This document shows positions 26,986 to 35,139 of a stretch of DNA of 64,000 bases, one piece after another. Origin of the DNA: G020348385 sp964410125 (lineage in GTDB: Bacteria > Acidobacteriota > Aminicenantia > Aminicenantales > Aminicenantaceae); assembly GCA_964410125.1 (NCBI GenBank), contig CAYPGQ010000004.1, positions 1-64,000 on the forward strand, in the 5' to 3' direction. The notes below the pieces were generated by a model. That model was not told where the DNA came from. It did not search any database and worked only from the letters and a program-made list of their open reading frames with translations. Numbering within the stretch: the first letter of the stretch is position 1; each line of letters starts with the position of its first letter. Position numbers and translations under genes: made by a program.

Positions 26986-27893
26986 TCCACTCCCACTACT
27001 TTTGCAAAAAGGTCCTCGAGCGATGTCTGGCTCTTAACAAAATGCCGGACCTGAACGTTTTCCTCGACCGCTATCTTAAAAATTTCTTGAGGATCTGTGC
27101 CTGGGGGAAGATAAACCTTCAACAATTTGTCCTCTGTTTGCTCCACCTGGCTTTCCATCCCTGTCAATCGATCCAAAAAGGCTTTTTCTTCTCCTTTGAT
27201 TTTCAGTTCATACAGGCTGTATTGGACCTGCTTGAGCTCACTGATCTGACCCTGAGCAGCCATCTCCCCCTTGTTCAAGATAACCACATAGGAACAGGTC
27301 AGTTCGATGTCGGGAAGGATGTGGGAAGAGATCAAAACCTGAATGTTTTTTTTGGAGGAGATATCCATGATCAGCTCCAAGATCTCTTTTCTCCCCTGAG
27401 GATCCAGCCCGCTCGTAGGTTCATCGAGAAAAATGATCTTGGGGTCATGGACGATGGCTTGAGCAAGTTTGAGCCTCTGCCTCATACCGGCCGAATAGGT
27501 CTCCAGCATGCGGTAGCGGCTTTCCTCCAGGCCGACATAATACAGAACCTCATGGGCCCTCTTCATGGCTTCCTGGCGAGGCATTCCGGAGAGTTCTCCC
27601 ATATAAGATGTGAAGGAGACCGCATCCATTCCCGGAATGAAGCAGTCGTCCTCGGGCATGTATCCCACGTAACGCCGGATCACGGATTGCTGATTCCTGA
27701 TATCGTATCCGAGCACACTCCCCTCACCGCTGTCCGGCACGAGGAATCCTAAAAGAATACGCAGAAGAGTGCTTTTTCCCGCACCATTCGGGCCAAGAAG
27801 ACCGATCGCACCTTGAGGCAATCGGAGGTCAACCCCATTCAGGGCTTTGATTTTCCCGTAGCTGAAATGGATATCTTTAACTTCTACACTCAT
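26982..27893 (-). CDS. ABC transporter ATP-binding protein
   Basis: 303 residues, first gene of the exporter operon. Walker A GPNGAGKS, Q-loop region YMPEDDCF, signature YSAGMRQRLKLAQAIVHDP, Walker B IIFLDEPTSGLDP and SSHILPDIE are present. The start MSVEVKDIHFSYGKIKALNG is the canonical beginning of such ATPases. The tandem duplication of ATPase-permease pairs with 4-bp overlaps implies coordinated synthesis. Confidence 0.92.
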   Translation of the reverse strand: MSVEVKDIHFSYGKIKALNGVDLRLPQGAIGLLGPNGAGKSTLLRILLGFLVPDSGEGSVLGYDIRNQQSVIRRYVGYMPEDDCFIPGMDAVSFTSYMGELSGMPRQEAMKRAHEVLYYVGLEESRYRMLETYSAGMRQRLKLAQAIVHDPKIIFLDEPTSGLDPQGRKEILELIMDISSKKNIQVLISSHILPDIELTCSYVVILNKGEMAAQGQISELKQVQYSLYELKIKGEEKAFLDRLTGMESQVEQTEDKLLKVYLPPGTDPQEIFKIAVEENVQVRHFVKSQTSLEDLFAKVVGVD

Positions 27894-27960
27894 CGACTTA
27901 TCATTTTCTTATCATGGTCTTCTTAAACAAGATACGTATATCCCGCAAAAAAGTTCCCTG

Positions 27961-29565
27961 CTATCGAGGAACAGGCGTTCCCTCTCCGTGGATCAAGGCT
28001 CTGTAGGTTTTCTCTACCCGGTCCCAATTGAATTCACGATCCAAGGCCCAGAAACGCCCGATAACCGTGGCCACTTCCCCCAAGGAAAGCTCTTGACACA
28101 TTTCTGCCACTTTGGCCACATAAATCGCTCCGCTTTCCGGCCTCTCTCCTCTGCGACCGAGCAAAGCATGCACAAAGATTTTTTTAACACCCAGATTCTT
28201 TGCCATACGCAACAGGGCAAACAGATGATCGATCGTGCCGTGGGAGCTGTAATGGGACACGATTCCCAACAAATGAAGAGATTTATCCTGCTTTTTTGCA
28301 CTCTCCATGGCCCAATGAAACGCAGGATTTTGGAATATTGTCCTGTCTTCGATGGCGTTATCGATCTTGACTCTATCCAAAAAAATGCGCCTTCCCGCTC
28401 CGATGTGAAGATGGCCTGCTTCAGAATTACCGACAGTACCGGAAGGCATTCCTACTGCTTCTCCTGAAGCTTTCAGTTCGGCATGGGGAAACTGGGCCCA
28501 GATGCGATCGAAGAAATCGGTTTGAGCCTTTTGTATGAGATTGCCCCATTCCTCTTTCCTCATCCCCCATCCATCCAAGATCAAAAGGAGTATTTTTCGT
28601 TCGGATGGATCAGACTGTGGGAGATTTTCGATCAAACAGGATCCGGTCATTTCTTCAGGTTTTTGAAGGCCGAGCAATTCCAGAACGGTCGGGGCAACAT
28701 CAGTCAACTCTCCATTTTCTCTCAAAGTCCAGCGGGAGGGATTTTTTTCGGAAAAATCGGCCAAGACAAAGGGCACTGGATTTTTGGTGTGGCCGGTGTT
28801 GACCGTGCCATCGGGATAAAACCATTCCTCCACGGTTCCATGATCAGCCGTGACGATCAGGGCTACACCCTTTTGTTTACAGGCTTCGTAAACTTTGCCC
28901 AGGGCTCCATCCACGGCCTGCACAGCCTTCAGGACAGCCTGTTGGTCTTCGATGTGACCCACCACATCCACATTGGACATATTGGCCACAATAGCTGGGA
29001 AGTCGGGGTTATCGAGATTGGCACATATTTTATCGGCAATCTCTGGCGCACTCATCTCAGGAGTTAAAGCATAATTGACAACTCCCTCTGGCGAAGGGAC
29101 GACGATCATCTCTTCCCCAGGAAATTTTTTCTCTCTTTTCCCGTTCAGGAAATAACCCACGTGGATGGCCTTCTCAGATTCTGTGATCTTCAAGAGTTTG
29201 ATTCCGGCCTTTGTGATCACTTCTGCCAAGGTATTCCGGATTTCTCTGTCCGGTTTGAAGGCAACCTTAACATCGAGCGCAGAGCTGTACTCGATCATGG
29301 TCACAAAATGGAGTCGGATACCTTTATCGGTCTGGAAGTGGTCGAAATAAGGGTTTGTCAGGCTCTCGGTTATTTCGATCTCTCTTTCACCACGAATATC
29401 ATAAAAAATCACCGAATCACCATCTTGAAAGCGGCCGATCGGACGGCCCGCTGAATCGACGGCGACGAGCGGCTCCAGAGCTTCATCTTCCTGGCCTTGT
29501 TTGTAGGCTTGCCGGATCGCTTTTACCATCGGGATATTCATGTTGACATCTTTTTCTTCACTCAT
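27961..29565 (-). CDS. gpmI: Cofactor-independent phosphoglycerate mutase, circularly permuted
   Basis: 534 residues. All recognisable segments of iPGM (3-phosphoglycerate to 2-phosphoglycerate) are present but in swapped order. Residues 1-318 correspond to the family's C-terminal part: RGER (Arg58/Arg61), the lysine in SEKAIHV (132), Asp200/His204, TADHG (241/242) and His259. Residues 323-534 correspond to the usual N-terminus: LILDGWG (Asp331), GNSEAGH (Ser381), the histidine in SSHGTIDH (442) and GRFWALDR (Arg504/Arg510). A short linker (IENLPQSDPSE) joins them. The usual HAFLDGRDTPP reads HALLGRRGERP, so one substrate-contact aspartate is glycine. ATG 29565 is chosen as start, downstream of a clear promoter. 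Confidence 0.9.
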   Translation of the reverse strand: MSEEKDVNMNIPMVKAIRQAYKQGQEDEALEPLVAVDSAGRPIGRFQDGDSVIFYDIRGEREIEITESLTNPYFDHFQTDKGIRLHFVTMIEYSSALDVKVAFKPDREIRNTLAEVITKAGIKLLKITESEKAIHVGYFLNGKREKKFPGEEMIVVPSPEGVVNYALTPEMSAPEIADKICANLDNPDFPAIVANMSNVDVVGHIEDQQAVLKAVQAVDGALGKVYEACKQKGVALIVTADHGTVEEWFYPDGTVNTGHTKNPVPFVLADFSEKNPSRWTLRENGELTDVAPTVLELLGLQKPEEMTGSCLIENLPQSDPSERKILLLILDGWGMRKEEWGNLIQKAQTDFFDRIWAQFPHAELKASGEAVGMPSGTVGNSEAGHLHIGAGRRIFLDRVKIDNAIEDRTIFQNPAFHWAMESAKKQDKSLHLLGIVSHYSSHGTIDHLFALLRMAKNLGVKKIFVHALLGRRGERPESGAIYVAKVAEMCQELSLGEVATVIGRFWALDREFNWDRVEKTYRALIHGEGTPVPR

Positions 29566-29588
29566 CAGGTACCCTTTTTTTAAGCCTA

Positions 29589-29617
29589 TACTATAGAGAC
29601 ACAAAATCCCGATGTCA
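29589..29617 (-). promoter_or_regulatory. Sigma-70 promoter of gpmI
   Basis: On the minus strand TTGACA (29617-29612), a 17-bp spacer, and TATAGT (29594-29589). The transcript would start about 17-20 nt upstream of the ATG at 29565, with AAAAAAAGGG in the leader. Confidence 0.8.
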
Positions 29618-29646
29618 ATGCTTTGAATTGGTGAAAGGGTATCCTG

Positions 29647-30537
29647 TCACCAATTAAGTGTGAGGAGGGAAAAGGGATCGATGCGGCTTCCCGATACTTT
29701 GACTCCCCAGTGAAGATGAGGGCCGGTTACACGGCCTGTCGCCCCGATCTCCCCGATGATATCTCCCTTCCTGACCATATCCCCTCTTTTAGCTAAAATT
29801 TTGGAAAAATGAAGGTAGGATGTAAACACGCCCAAACCATGATCGATGATGACCGTATTTCCCGCAAAATACAGATTTTTGGCCAAAGCGACCATTCCGG
29901 AATTGGATGCCTTTACCGGTGCTCCATGCGGAGATGAGATATCCACTCCGCTGTGCGGAGAGCGGGGTTCGTTGTTGAAAATGCGCCTTTCCCCAAAATT
30001 ATCATTGGCCTCCCCCTCTGACGGGATGATAAACGGGCCTTCCCCATACCATTGGAGCGTGAAGATGTCATAGATCTGACTCAAAAGCTCGGATTCCCAT
30101 TGAATCCTATTCAATACGTCTTGAGGCGGTGTCACAAATTCCTGCTTCACCCAGAGCCTTTTTAGCGCGAATTCCTTATCCTGGACAAGAATTTCTCTTT
30201 GTAGATTCTTATGGTGTCCATCACTAAAAAGAAGAGAAATTTCTACCGTGTATGTTCCACTCTTAATCCTGAGATCGAGCCCGAGGAATGCCAGCCAATG
30301 ATCGGGGTTCTGTCCATGCCCCATACGGTATGTTCTGCCCAAAAATAGAACTTCAGCTTTCCTGATGATTCCCTTGCCCTCTACCGAAACACGGAGGATT
30401 TCTCCCTGCTGAAGGGATCGAAAATCCAGATTCACATCGATATCCGAAAATTCGGATTCGTTTGTATCCTGGAGCGCCCAAAGATTCGGAAATCCGACGA
30501 TCAAAACAGCCATCACGACCAAGAGTTTTTTTCGCAT
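29647..30537 (-). CDS. LytM/M23 family peptidoglycan peptidase
   Basis: 296 residues. A signal peptide (MRKKLLVVMAVLIVGFPNLWA) is followed by a beta-rich region of about 150 residues. The M23 domain (about 190-290) has the zinc ligands in HSGVDISSPHG (HxxxD) and the HLHWG motif. All four active-site features appear intact, so it is likely an active endopeptidase of the periplasm or a septal hydrolase. ATG 30537 is used; an in-frame TTG at 30555 falls upstream of the -10 element at 30550-30545. With the promoter so close, the message is probably leaderless. Confidence 0.88.
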   Translation of the reverse strand: MRKKLLVVMAVLIVGFPNLWALQDTNESEFSDIDVNLDFRSLQQGEILRVSVEGKGIIRKAEVLFLGRTYRMGHGQNPDHWLAFLGLDLRIKSGTYTVEISLLFSDGHHKNLQREILVQDKEFALKRLWVKQEFVTPPQDVLNRIQWESELLSQIYDIFTLQWYGEGPFIIPSEGEANDNFGERRIFNNEPRSPHSGVDISSPHGAPVKASNSGMVALAKNLYFAGNTVIIDHGLGVFTSYLHFSKILAKRGDMVRKGDIIGEIGATGRVTGPHLHWGVKVSGSRIDPFSLLTLNW

Positions 30538-30544
30538 CCTTTTG

Positions 30545-30573
30545 ATTATAACCAATTAAAATCCCAAATCCAA
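30545..30573 (-). promoter_or_regulatory. Sigma-70 promoter of the M23 gene, leaderless type
   Basis: On the minus strand TTGGAT (30573-30568), a 17-bp spacer, and TATAAT (30550-30545). Only 7 nt separate the -10 box from the ATG, so the expected start site falls on or next to the start codon. Confidence 0.7.
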
Positions 30574-30594
30574 ACTCCCCCACATAAGCATCTC

Positions 30595-30669
30595 TATTTC
30601 CGTGATAAATTGGGCTTTTAGGGATGGTTGAAGCGACCATTCCTAAAAGCCCAATTTATCACGAAAATA
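30595..30669. repeat. Long inverted repeat between divergent genes
   Basis: Arms 30595-30628 and 30636-30669 (34 nt each, two mismatches) with a 7-nt loop TGAAGCG. The inner 28 nt pair with one mismatch; the arms begin CGTGATAAATTGGGC. It sits between the M23 gene (leftward) and the alanine racemase (rightward). No gene ends here, so it is not a simple terminator. It may be a small mobile element, a protein-binding site or an mRNA hairpin. Confidence 0.85.
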
Positions 30670-30739
30670 AGGGTGCTTCCTATGTTTATTGTCAGAACAA
30701 AATCAGTTAAAATGGGATATTATATTTCAGGAGGGAAAA

Positions 30740-31969
30740 ATGCAGCTTTCGAGACGAGAATTTCTACTCGCATCGAGTCTTGGTATCCCATCGTTCTTCA
30801 CAAAGGGAAAATCATTAAACGCTCCCTTTTCCGTTCAGAAACAGGGGAAGGAGCCAATCCATGAAACATGGATTGAATTGGATTTCCCCAACATGGCATG
30901 GAACCTTAACAAAATCAAACACCATGTTCGCGTGCCGGTTATGGCTGTTATAAAAGCAAATGCCTATGGACACGGATTGCTGGAAGTGGGGCAATTCCTG
31001 GATAAATCAGGTATTGATGCCTTGATGGTCTGCAAGCTTTCCGAAGCCATCCAACTTCGGGAATCCGGCGTGAGATGTCCCATTCTCAATTTTGGCCCTC
31101 TTTTTGTGGAAGATACCGCTCTCCTGGTAAAACACGGGATATCCCAGTCGATATTCACGGATGATGTCCAAATTCTCAGCCAGAAGGCTCTAAAATGGGA
31201 TCAGAAGATTACGGTCCATATCCACATCGATACAGGCATGGGAAGAATGGGAATCCCCTATCATAAAGCCGAGGCCTACATCGAAAAAGTTGCAGCTTTA
31301 GATGGCATAGTTATAAAGGGGATATCTACCACATTGACAGAAGACCCGGAGTTCGACAAAGTCCAGATGGAACGCTTTTTATCCCTATGCCAAAAATCAG
31401 AACAAAAAGGCATTCGTACCGGACTGAAACATGCTTACAGCAGTGCAGGTATATTCACCGCCGGGCCATCCTTTTTGGACATGGTCAGACCGGGAATACT
31501 CTTGTACGGCTATTACCCAAACCAAAAAACGCAAAATGAAGATCGATTATCCCTCAAGCCGGTTCTTCAACTCAAAAGCCGTGTGGCTGCCGTGAAGCAT
31601 CTCCGTCGCGGCGATTCTGTTTCTTACCATCGAGCATACACCGCAAAAACAAAGGAAAAAATGGCTGTCATCCCGGTGGGATATTCCGATGGTTATCCCC
31701 TCAGGATTGTCGGAAAGGGGTGGGTATTGATCAAAGGACAGAAATACCCCCTCATCGGAGACATCACTGCTAATCACCTCGAAATCAAACTCGACCTCGA
31801 TTCTCCGATCTCTATAGGAGATGAAGCGATCCTGCTAGGGTCACAAGGACAGGAGGAAATAAGAGCAAACCATTTGTCCGAATGGGAGGAAATCTCGACC
31901 TATAAAATACTGCTGAGGCTCAATCCCCTCCTACCCAGAAGAATCCTCAAATCTAACTCTGGGTTATAA
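30740..31969 (+). CDS. alr: Alanine racemase with Tat-type signal
   Basis: 409 residues. The PLP-lysine motif VIKANAYGHG (near residue 75), the SSAGIF strand, DMVRPGILLYGYYP and the second catalytic region VIPVGYSDGYPL identify alanine racemase. The N-terminus is MQLSRREFLLASSLGIPSFF: a twin-arginine signal (SRRxFL) with hydrophobic core, about 50 residues before the racemase fold. The start is ATG 30740 with GGAGGG 6 nt upstream. Most Alr enzymes are cytoplasmic; an exported racemase would supply D-amino acids in the periplasm, as the broad-specificity Bsr racemases do. Export is inference. It is followed convergently by the PAP2 gene. Confidence 0.85.
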   Translation: MQLSRREFLLASSLGIPSFFTKGKSLNAPFSVQKQGKEPIHETWIELDFPNMAWNLNKIKHHVRVPVMAVIKANAYGHGLLEVGQFLDKSGIDALMVCKLSEAIQLRESGVRCPILNFGPLFVEDTALLVKHGISQSIFTDDVQILSQKALKWDQKITVHIHIDTGMGRMGIPYHKAEAYIEKVAALDGIVIKGISTTLTEDPEFDKVQMERFLSLCQKSEQKGIRTGLKHAYSSAGIFTAGPSFLDMVRPGILLYGYYPNQKTQNEDRLSLKPVLQLKSRVAAVKHLRRGDSVSYHRAYTAKTKEKMAVIPVGYSDGYPLRIVGKGWVLIKGQKYPLIGDITANHLEIKLDLDSPISIGDEAILLGSQGQEEIRANHLSEWEEISTYKILLRLNPLLPRRILKSNSGL

Positions 31970-32024
31970 AAAACCAAATCATATAACTTACAGTTAGGTT
32001 CCTGGCTAGTCCCATCCCAACTGT

Positions 32025-32870
32025 TTAGAAGAATATTTTAATAGTCATGCCTTTGACATTCGGGCTTAGACATAATCCCAACTGAACATTTTTTTTATCC
32101 TGATCCCGATGCAAGGAGCAAATCTTTTTTCCTATAAAATACCCGAGGGCAGACCCGACAAAAATATCCGATGCCCAATGTTTGCTCTCATGAACTCGGG
32201 CTACCGCTACCAAAGTCGACAACGAATAGGCCAACACATCGGCCAGGATGAAATCTGTTTGGTCGGCAATGACTGTGGCCACAGCAAAGGCGGATACGGC
32301 ATGCCCTGAGGGAAGGGAATAATAGTCCGAGCTGAAAGAGAATGGTTTAAAGTAGTGGGATCCCATGCCTGTATACGGCCTGGCCCGTCCTAAAATGGCT
32401 TTCAAACCGATTACCAAAGCTCCAGCTGTCAGCCAACTTTCCAGACTAAGGAGAGCTGTTTTTCTCAATCCTCGTTCATCAAAAATTTCCCCACCCAGGT
32501 AAAGGGAGGTGATCAAACCTCCTAAAAATAGGCCGTTACCGAGGCTTGAGCCAAACCGAGCCCAATCCTCTGTTTCCGGAGTGTGGCGGTCTTGGGACCA
32601 ATCGTGGATTTTCTGGTCAAAGGCATACAACAAGGCTCCGGTTCCCAAAACAGCCGTCAACCGCCACCAATCCTGACTAGCCCAACTTCCGGGGGATTTG
32701 ACAACTTCAAAAACATCGTTCCCGAAACCGATTAAAAAATTTTTATTTAATCTGTAATCATTTGTTGTTGCCTCTTCACACGCTAAGTTCCGTGGTGAGA
32801 CAATCGTAAAAACAAAGACCATGCTGAGTATCAAGGTTAAAACTCGTTTCAGCAAGAGGGTTCTATTCAT
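32025..32870 (-). CDS. PAP2-family membrane phosphatase
   Basis: 281 residues. A signal-anchor N-terminus (MNRTLLLKRVLTLILSMVFV) is followed by about four membrane helices. The PAP2 signature is complete: KAILGRARP, PSGHAVSAF and ARVHESKHWASD, which together form the phosphatase active site. In Gram-negatives such enzymes act on undecaprenyl pyrophosphate, lipid A or phosphatidate. Immediately following waaA, a lipid A or lipid-carrier role is plausible. ATG 32870 overlaps the waaA stop (GATGAATAG); ATG 32885 is an alternative. Confidence 0.85.
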   Translation of the reverse strand: MNRTLLLKRVLTLILSMVFVFTIVSPRNLACEEATTNDYRLNKNFLIGFGNDVFEVVKSPGSWASQDWWRLTAVLGTGALLYAFDQKIHDWSQDRHTPETEDWARFGSSLGNGLFLGGLITSLYLGGEIFDERGLRKTALLSLESWLTAGALVIGLKAILGRARPYTGMGSHYFKPFSFSSDYYSLPSGHAVSAFAVATVIADQTDFILADVLAYSLSTLVAVARVHESKHWASDIFVGSALGYFIGKKICSLHRDQDKKNVQLGLCLSPNVKGMTIKIFF

Positions 32871-34161
32871 CCCCATCTCTTTCATCCCTTTTTTGAATGT
32901 TCATCAAACTATCGATAGCCTTTAGGGTTTTTTCTGTGGCTCCCTGCAGGGATTCCAGGGTTGACTTGGCTTTTTGTCCCATTTTCTGGTATTCTGCTTC
33001 ATCCCTCAAAGAAAACATACTTACCAAATCTGCTTGGTTTTTAACAACCCGCGCAGCCCCGGATTCGACAAAAATCTCAGCAAGATGAGCAAAGTTATCC
33101 ATATGAGGGCCAAAAAATACGGGTTTCGCATAGTACGCTGGTTCGAGCAAATTATGCCCTCCCCAAGATACCAAACTCCCCCCCACAAACGCCACATCCG
33201 ATAGAGCATAAAATTTAGCCAATTCCCCAAGAGTATCCAAAATCAGAACATCCCATCCTGTTCCCCGATGGACGCCTGTCCTCTTTTGGACCTCGAACGG
33301 ATATTTCTGGCAGATTTTCCCCACTTCATTCGATCTTTCGGGGTGTCTAGGTGCAAGGATCAACAGAAGTTCCTGATTTTTCTCACGTGCAAGGAAAAAG
33401 GCTTTAAGCAGAGGTTCTTCCTCTCCTTTTTGAACACTCCCGGCGATGATAACCTTTGCCCCTTCAGGAATGTTTATGCTTCCCCTCAATTCGTTCATTT
33501 CTGACTGTTCAAAGATCGGCAGCTTGATTTCAGCTTTTAAGTTGCCGGCAACCTGGATAACCCTGGAATCAACGCCAATTTTCTCGAGCATTCCTTTATC
33601 TCTTTTGGTCTGGACCAAAAAAAGACTGATATGGGAGAGGATGCGAGTCATCAAAAACCGGATTTTTTGGTACCGTCTGAACGAGCGAGAAGAAATCCGG
33701 CCATTGACAAGAAGCACCCCTTTTGTTTCCTTATCTGCCTCTCGCAAAAGGTTCGGCCAGAATTCCGATTCAGCCAAAACAAATACGTCCGGCTTCATAT
33801 GGCGAAAAAATTTTCTGACGATTAGCCGGAAGTCCAGCGGCACAAAAAAAATATCATCGACTTCTGTAAGCTTTTCCTTTGCCATATGGAAACCTGTATC
33901 TGTAAGACAGGAAAAATAGACGATCCAATCTGGATGTTTTTTTTTGATCTGTACGATCAAATTCTGGAGCGAAAGAACCTCCCCGACAGAAACAGCATGT
34001 ATCCAAATGGATTTACTTTGGGAAGACTTCTTTTTTAATGAGAATCCACACCTTTGGTGAAACTGGAGGCTTTCTCGTCTTAAAATACGGGACCTAACAA
34101 AATATAGAGGGAAATACACAAGTAATGAAAAAAAAAGAAGGATCGAATAGAGTACATACAT
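32863..34161 (-). CDS. waaA: 3-deoxy-D-manno-octulosonic acid transferase
   Basis: KdtA/WaaA, 432 residues: an N-terminal membrane anchor (MYVLYSILLFFSLLVYFPLYF), then a GT-B glycosyltransferase. Family hallmarks seen are WIHAVSVGEV, the AESEFWPNLL segment and GGSLVSWGGHNLLEP with FGPHMDNF. It adds Kdo to lipid A precursor at the cytoplasmic face of the inner membrane. It overlaps the PAP2 gene by 8 bp. Together with lpxB (39154) it shows that the organism makes LPS. Confidence 0.95.
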   Translation of the reverse strand: MYVLYSILLFFSLLVYFPLYFVRSRILRRESLQFHQRCGFSLKKKSSQSKSIWIHAVSVGEVLSLQNLIVQIKKKHPDWIVYFSCLTDTGFHMAKEKLTEVDDIFFVPLDFRLIVRKFFRHMKPDVFVLAESEFWPNLLREADKETKGVLLVNGRISSRSFRRYQKIRFLMTRILSHISLFLVQTKRDKGMLEKIGVDSRVIQVAGNLKAEIKLPIFEQSEMNELRGSINIPEGAKVIIAGSVQKGEEEPLLKAFFLAREKNQELLLILAPRHPERSNEVGKICQKYPFEVQKRTGVHRGTGWDVLILDTLGELAKFYALSDVAFVGGSLVSWGGHNLLEPAYYAKPVFFGPHMDNFAHLAEIFVESGAARVVKNQADLVSMFSLRDEAEYQKMGQKAKSTLESLQGATEKTLKAIDSLMNIQKRDERDGDE

Positions 34162-34291
34162 GTTTCCCAGACTATACTAAATTCATATTCCAAGTGCAAG
34201 ATTTAGAGATTGCTCCATTCTAGTGTTTATTTTTAAAGAATTTTTTGGTATGCTACCCAGTCTAAAGTTATTAGATCTGAGGGAAAGAACC

Positions 34292-34807
34292 ATGGCTGAA
34301 GATAAAAAAGAAGAACAAAAAGAAAAGTCCGAAAAAATCCAATCTTCTAAAGAAGATAAGAAAGAAGTTGCCTCGAAAGAAAAAGAGACAAAGGCAGAAA
34401 AAAAGGAAGAGCGGGCAAAGAAAAAAAAATCTAGAAAAGAAGAAACAGAGGAGAAAAAAGAGGCAAAGAAACAGGAAGACAAAGAAACAAAAGAAGAAAA
34501 AACCGAAACGCCTGCAGAAGTGAAAGAAGAAAAGCCTGAGGAAAAACCTACAGAAAAAAAAGAAGAAGAAAAGGAAGACGTCGAACCCAAAGCTGAAGCC
34601 AAAGAAGAAAAGAAGCCAGAAGAAGAAAAAAAAGAGGACGCGCCGCCTGCAACTGAAGAGGCTGCACCTGCTAAAAAGAAAAAGATCAACAGGATGACGA
34701 TAGAAGAGATAGAGGTAAAGCTAAAGGAAACAAATGAAAAAATGGGCGGGCATGATTCCAAATATGCTCAGGAACTGTTAAAAAGAAAACGCTTTCTCGA
34801 AAATTAA
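34292..34807 (+). CDS. Lysine/glutamate-rich low-complexity protein
   Basis: 171 residues. Residues 1-125 are almost entirely Lys and Glu (with Ala/Thr/Pro) and should be a highly charged disordered or single-alpha-helix region. The last 45 residues (INRMTIEEIEVKLKETNEKMG, then KYAQELLKRKRFLEN) are an ordinary amphipathic helix pair and may be the functional module. The start ATG 34292 follows GAGGGAAAG; a longer frame from 34223 lacks such a site. The mirrored minus-strand frame (Ser/Phe-rich) is a shadow of the A-rich codons. Function unknown; nucleic-acid or ribosome binding is conceivable because of charge. Confidence 0.7.
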   Translation: MAEDKKEEQKEKSEKIQSSKEDKKEVASKEKETKAEKKEERAKKKKSRKEETEEKKEAKKQEDKETKEEKTETPAEVKEEKPEEKPTEKKEEEKEDVEPKAEAKEEKKPEEEKKEDAPPATEEAAPAKKKKINRMTIEEIEVKLKETNEKMGGHDSKYAQELLKRKRFLEN

Positions 34808-34908
34808 ACATTTCGCAAAGCCCTTATTCGCATAATGCCCTTTTCAACTCCATAAACCAAAAGAATCAGACAAGACAATTTCCTTCTTCAAACCTTGGAC
34901 AGCTGGAG

Positions 34909-35046
34909 CCTGGATTATTCACGAGTTAAGACCCTTCACCCCACCCTAAACCCTCCGCCCCACACTAGACCCTCCGCCCCACCCTAGTATTAAAGGATTC
35001 AAGACAGTGGCTCATGAAGTTGTATCGTACTACTGCGAATGGGCTT
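34909..35046 (+). repeat. Dispersed repeat, copy B
   Basis: CCTGGATTATTCAC (34909-34922) and ATGAAGTTGTAT followed by ACTGCGAATGGGCT (35014-35046) match 6964-7046 in order and orientation. The tandem 19-bp units lie between the two blocks here and are absent from copy A. Confidence 0.4.
34932..34988 (+). repeat. Three tandem 19-bp repeats
   Basis: Units at 34932-34950, 34951-34969 and 34970-34988, each of the form CCCTCCGCCCCACCCTAGT with a few substitutions. There are no spacers between them. Confidence 0.85.
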
Positions 35047-35139
35047 AACTTTTTGAGATTTACATCAGTATTCTTTTATGATAGGATAATCTCTAATTCT
35101 AGTATAATTATATCAACACTACCTAAGGAGACTATTTTA

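Larger units (their letters stand above)
34808..35139. other. Intergenic region with repeats and rpsO leader
   Basis: About 330 bp. It carries copy B of the dispersed repeat (34909-35046), three tandem 19-bp units (34932-34988) and, nearest rpsO, a plausible weak promoter: TTGAGA (35053-35058), 18 bp, TATGAT (35077-35082). Confidence 0.6.

Noticed and set aside
27042..27752. Plus-strand frame of about 235 codons opposite an ABC ATPase
   Set aside because: Antisense shadow; the ATPase is complete with all motifs.
34183..34761. Long minus-strand reading frame rich in Ser and Phe, about 190 codons
   Set aside because: It mirrors the Lys/Glu codons (AAA/GAA) of the real gene at 34292 on the other strand; no ribosome-binding site or family resemblance.
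34932..34988. CRISPR array
   Set aside because: Three tandem 19-bp units without spacers; no cas genes anywhere in the window.
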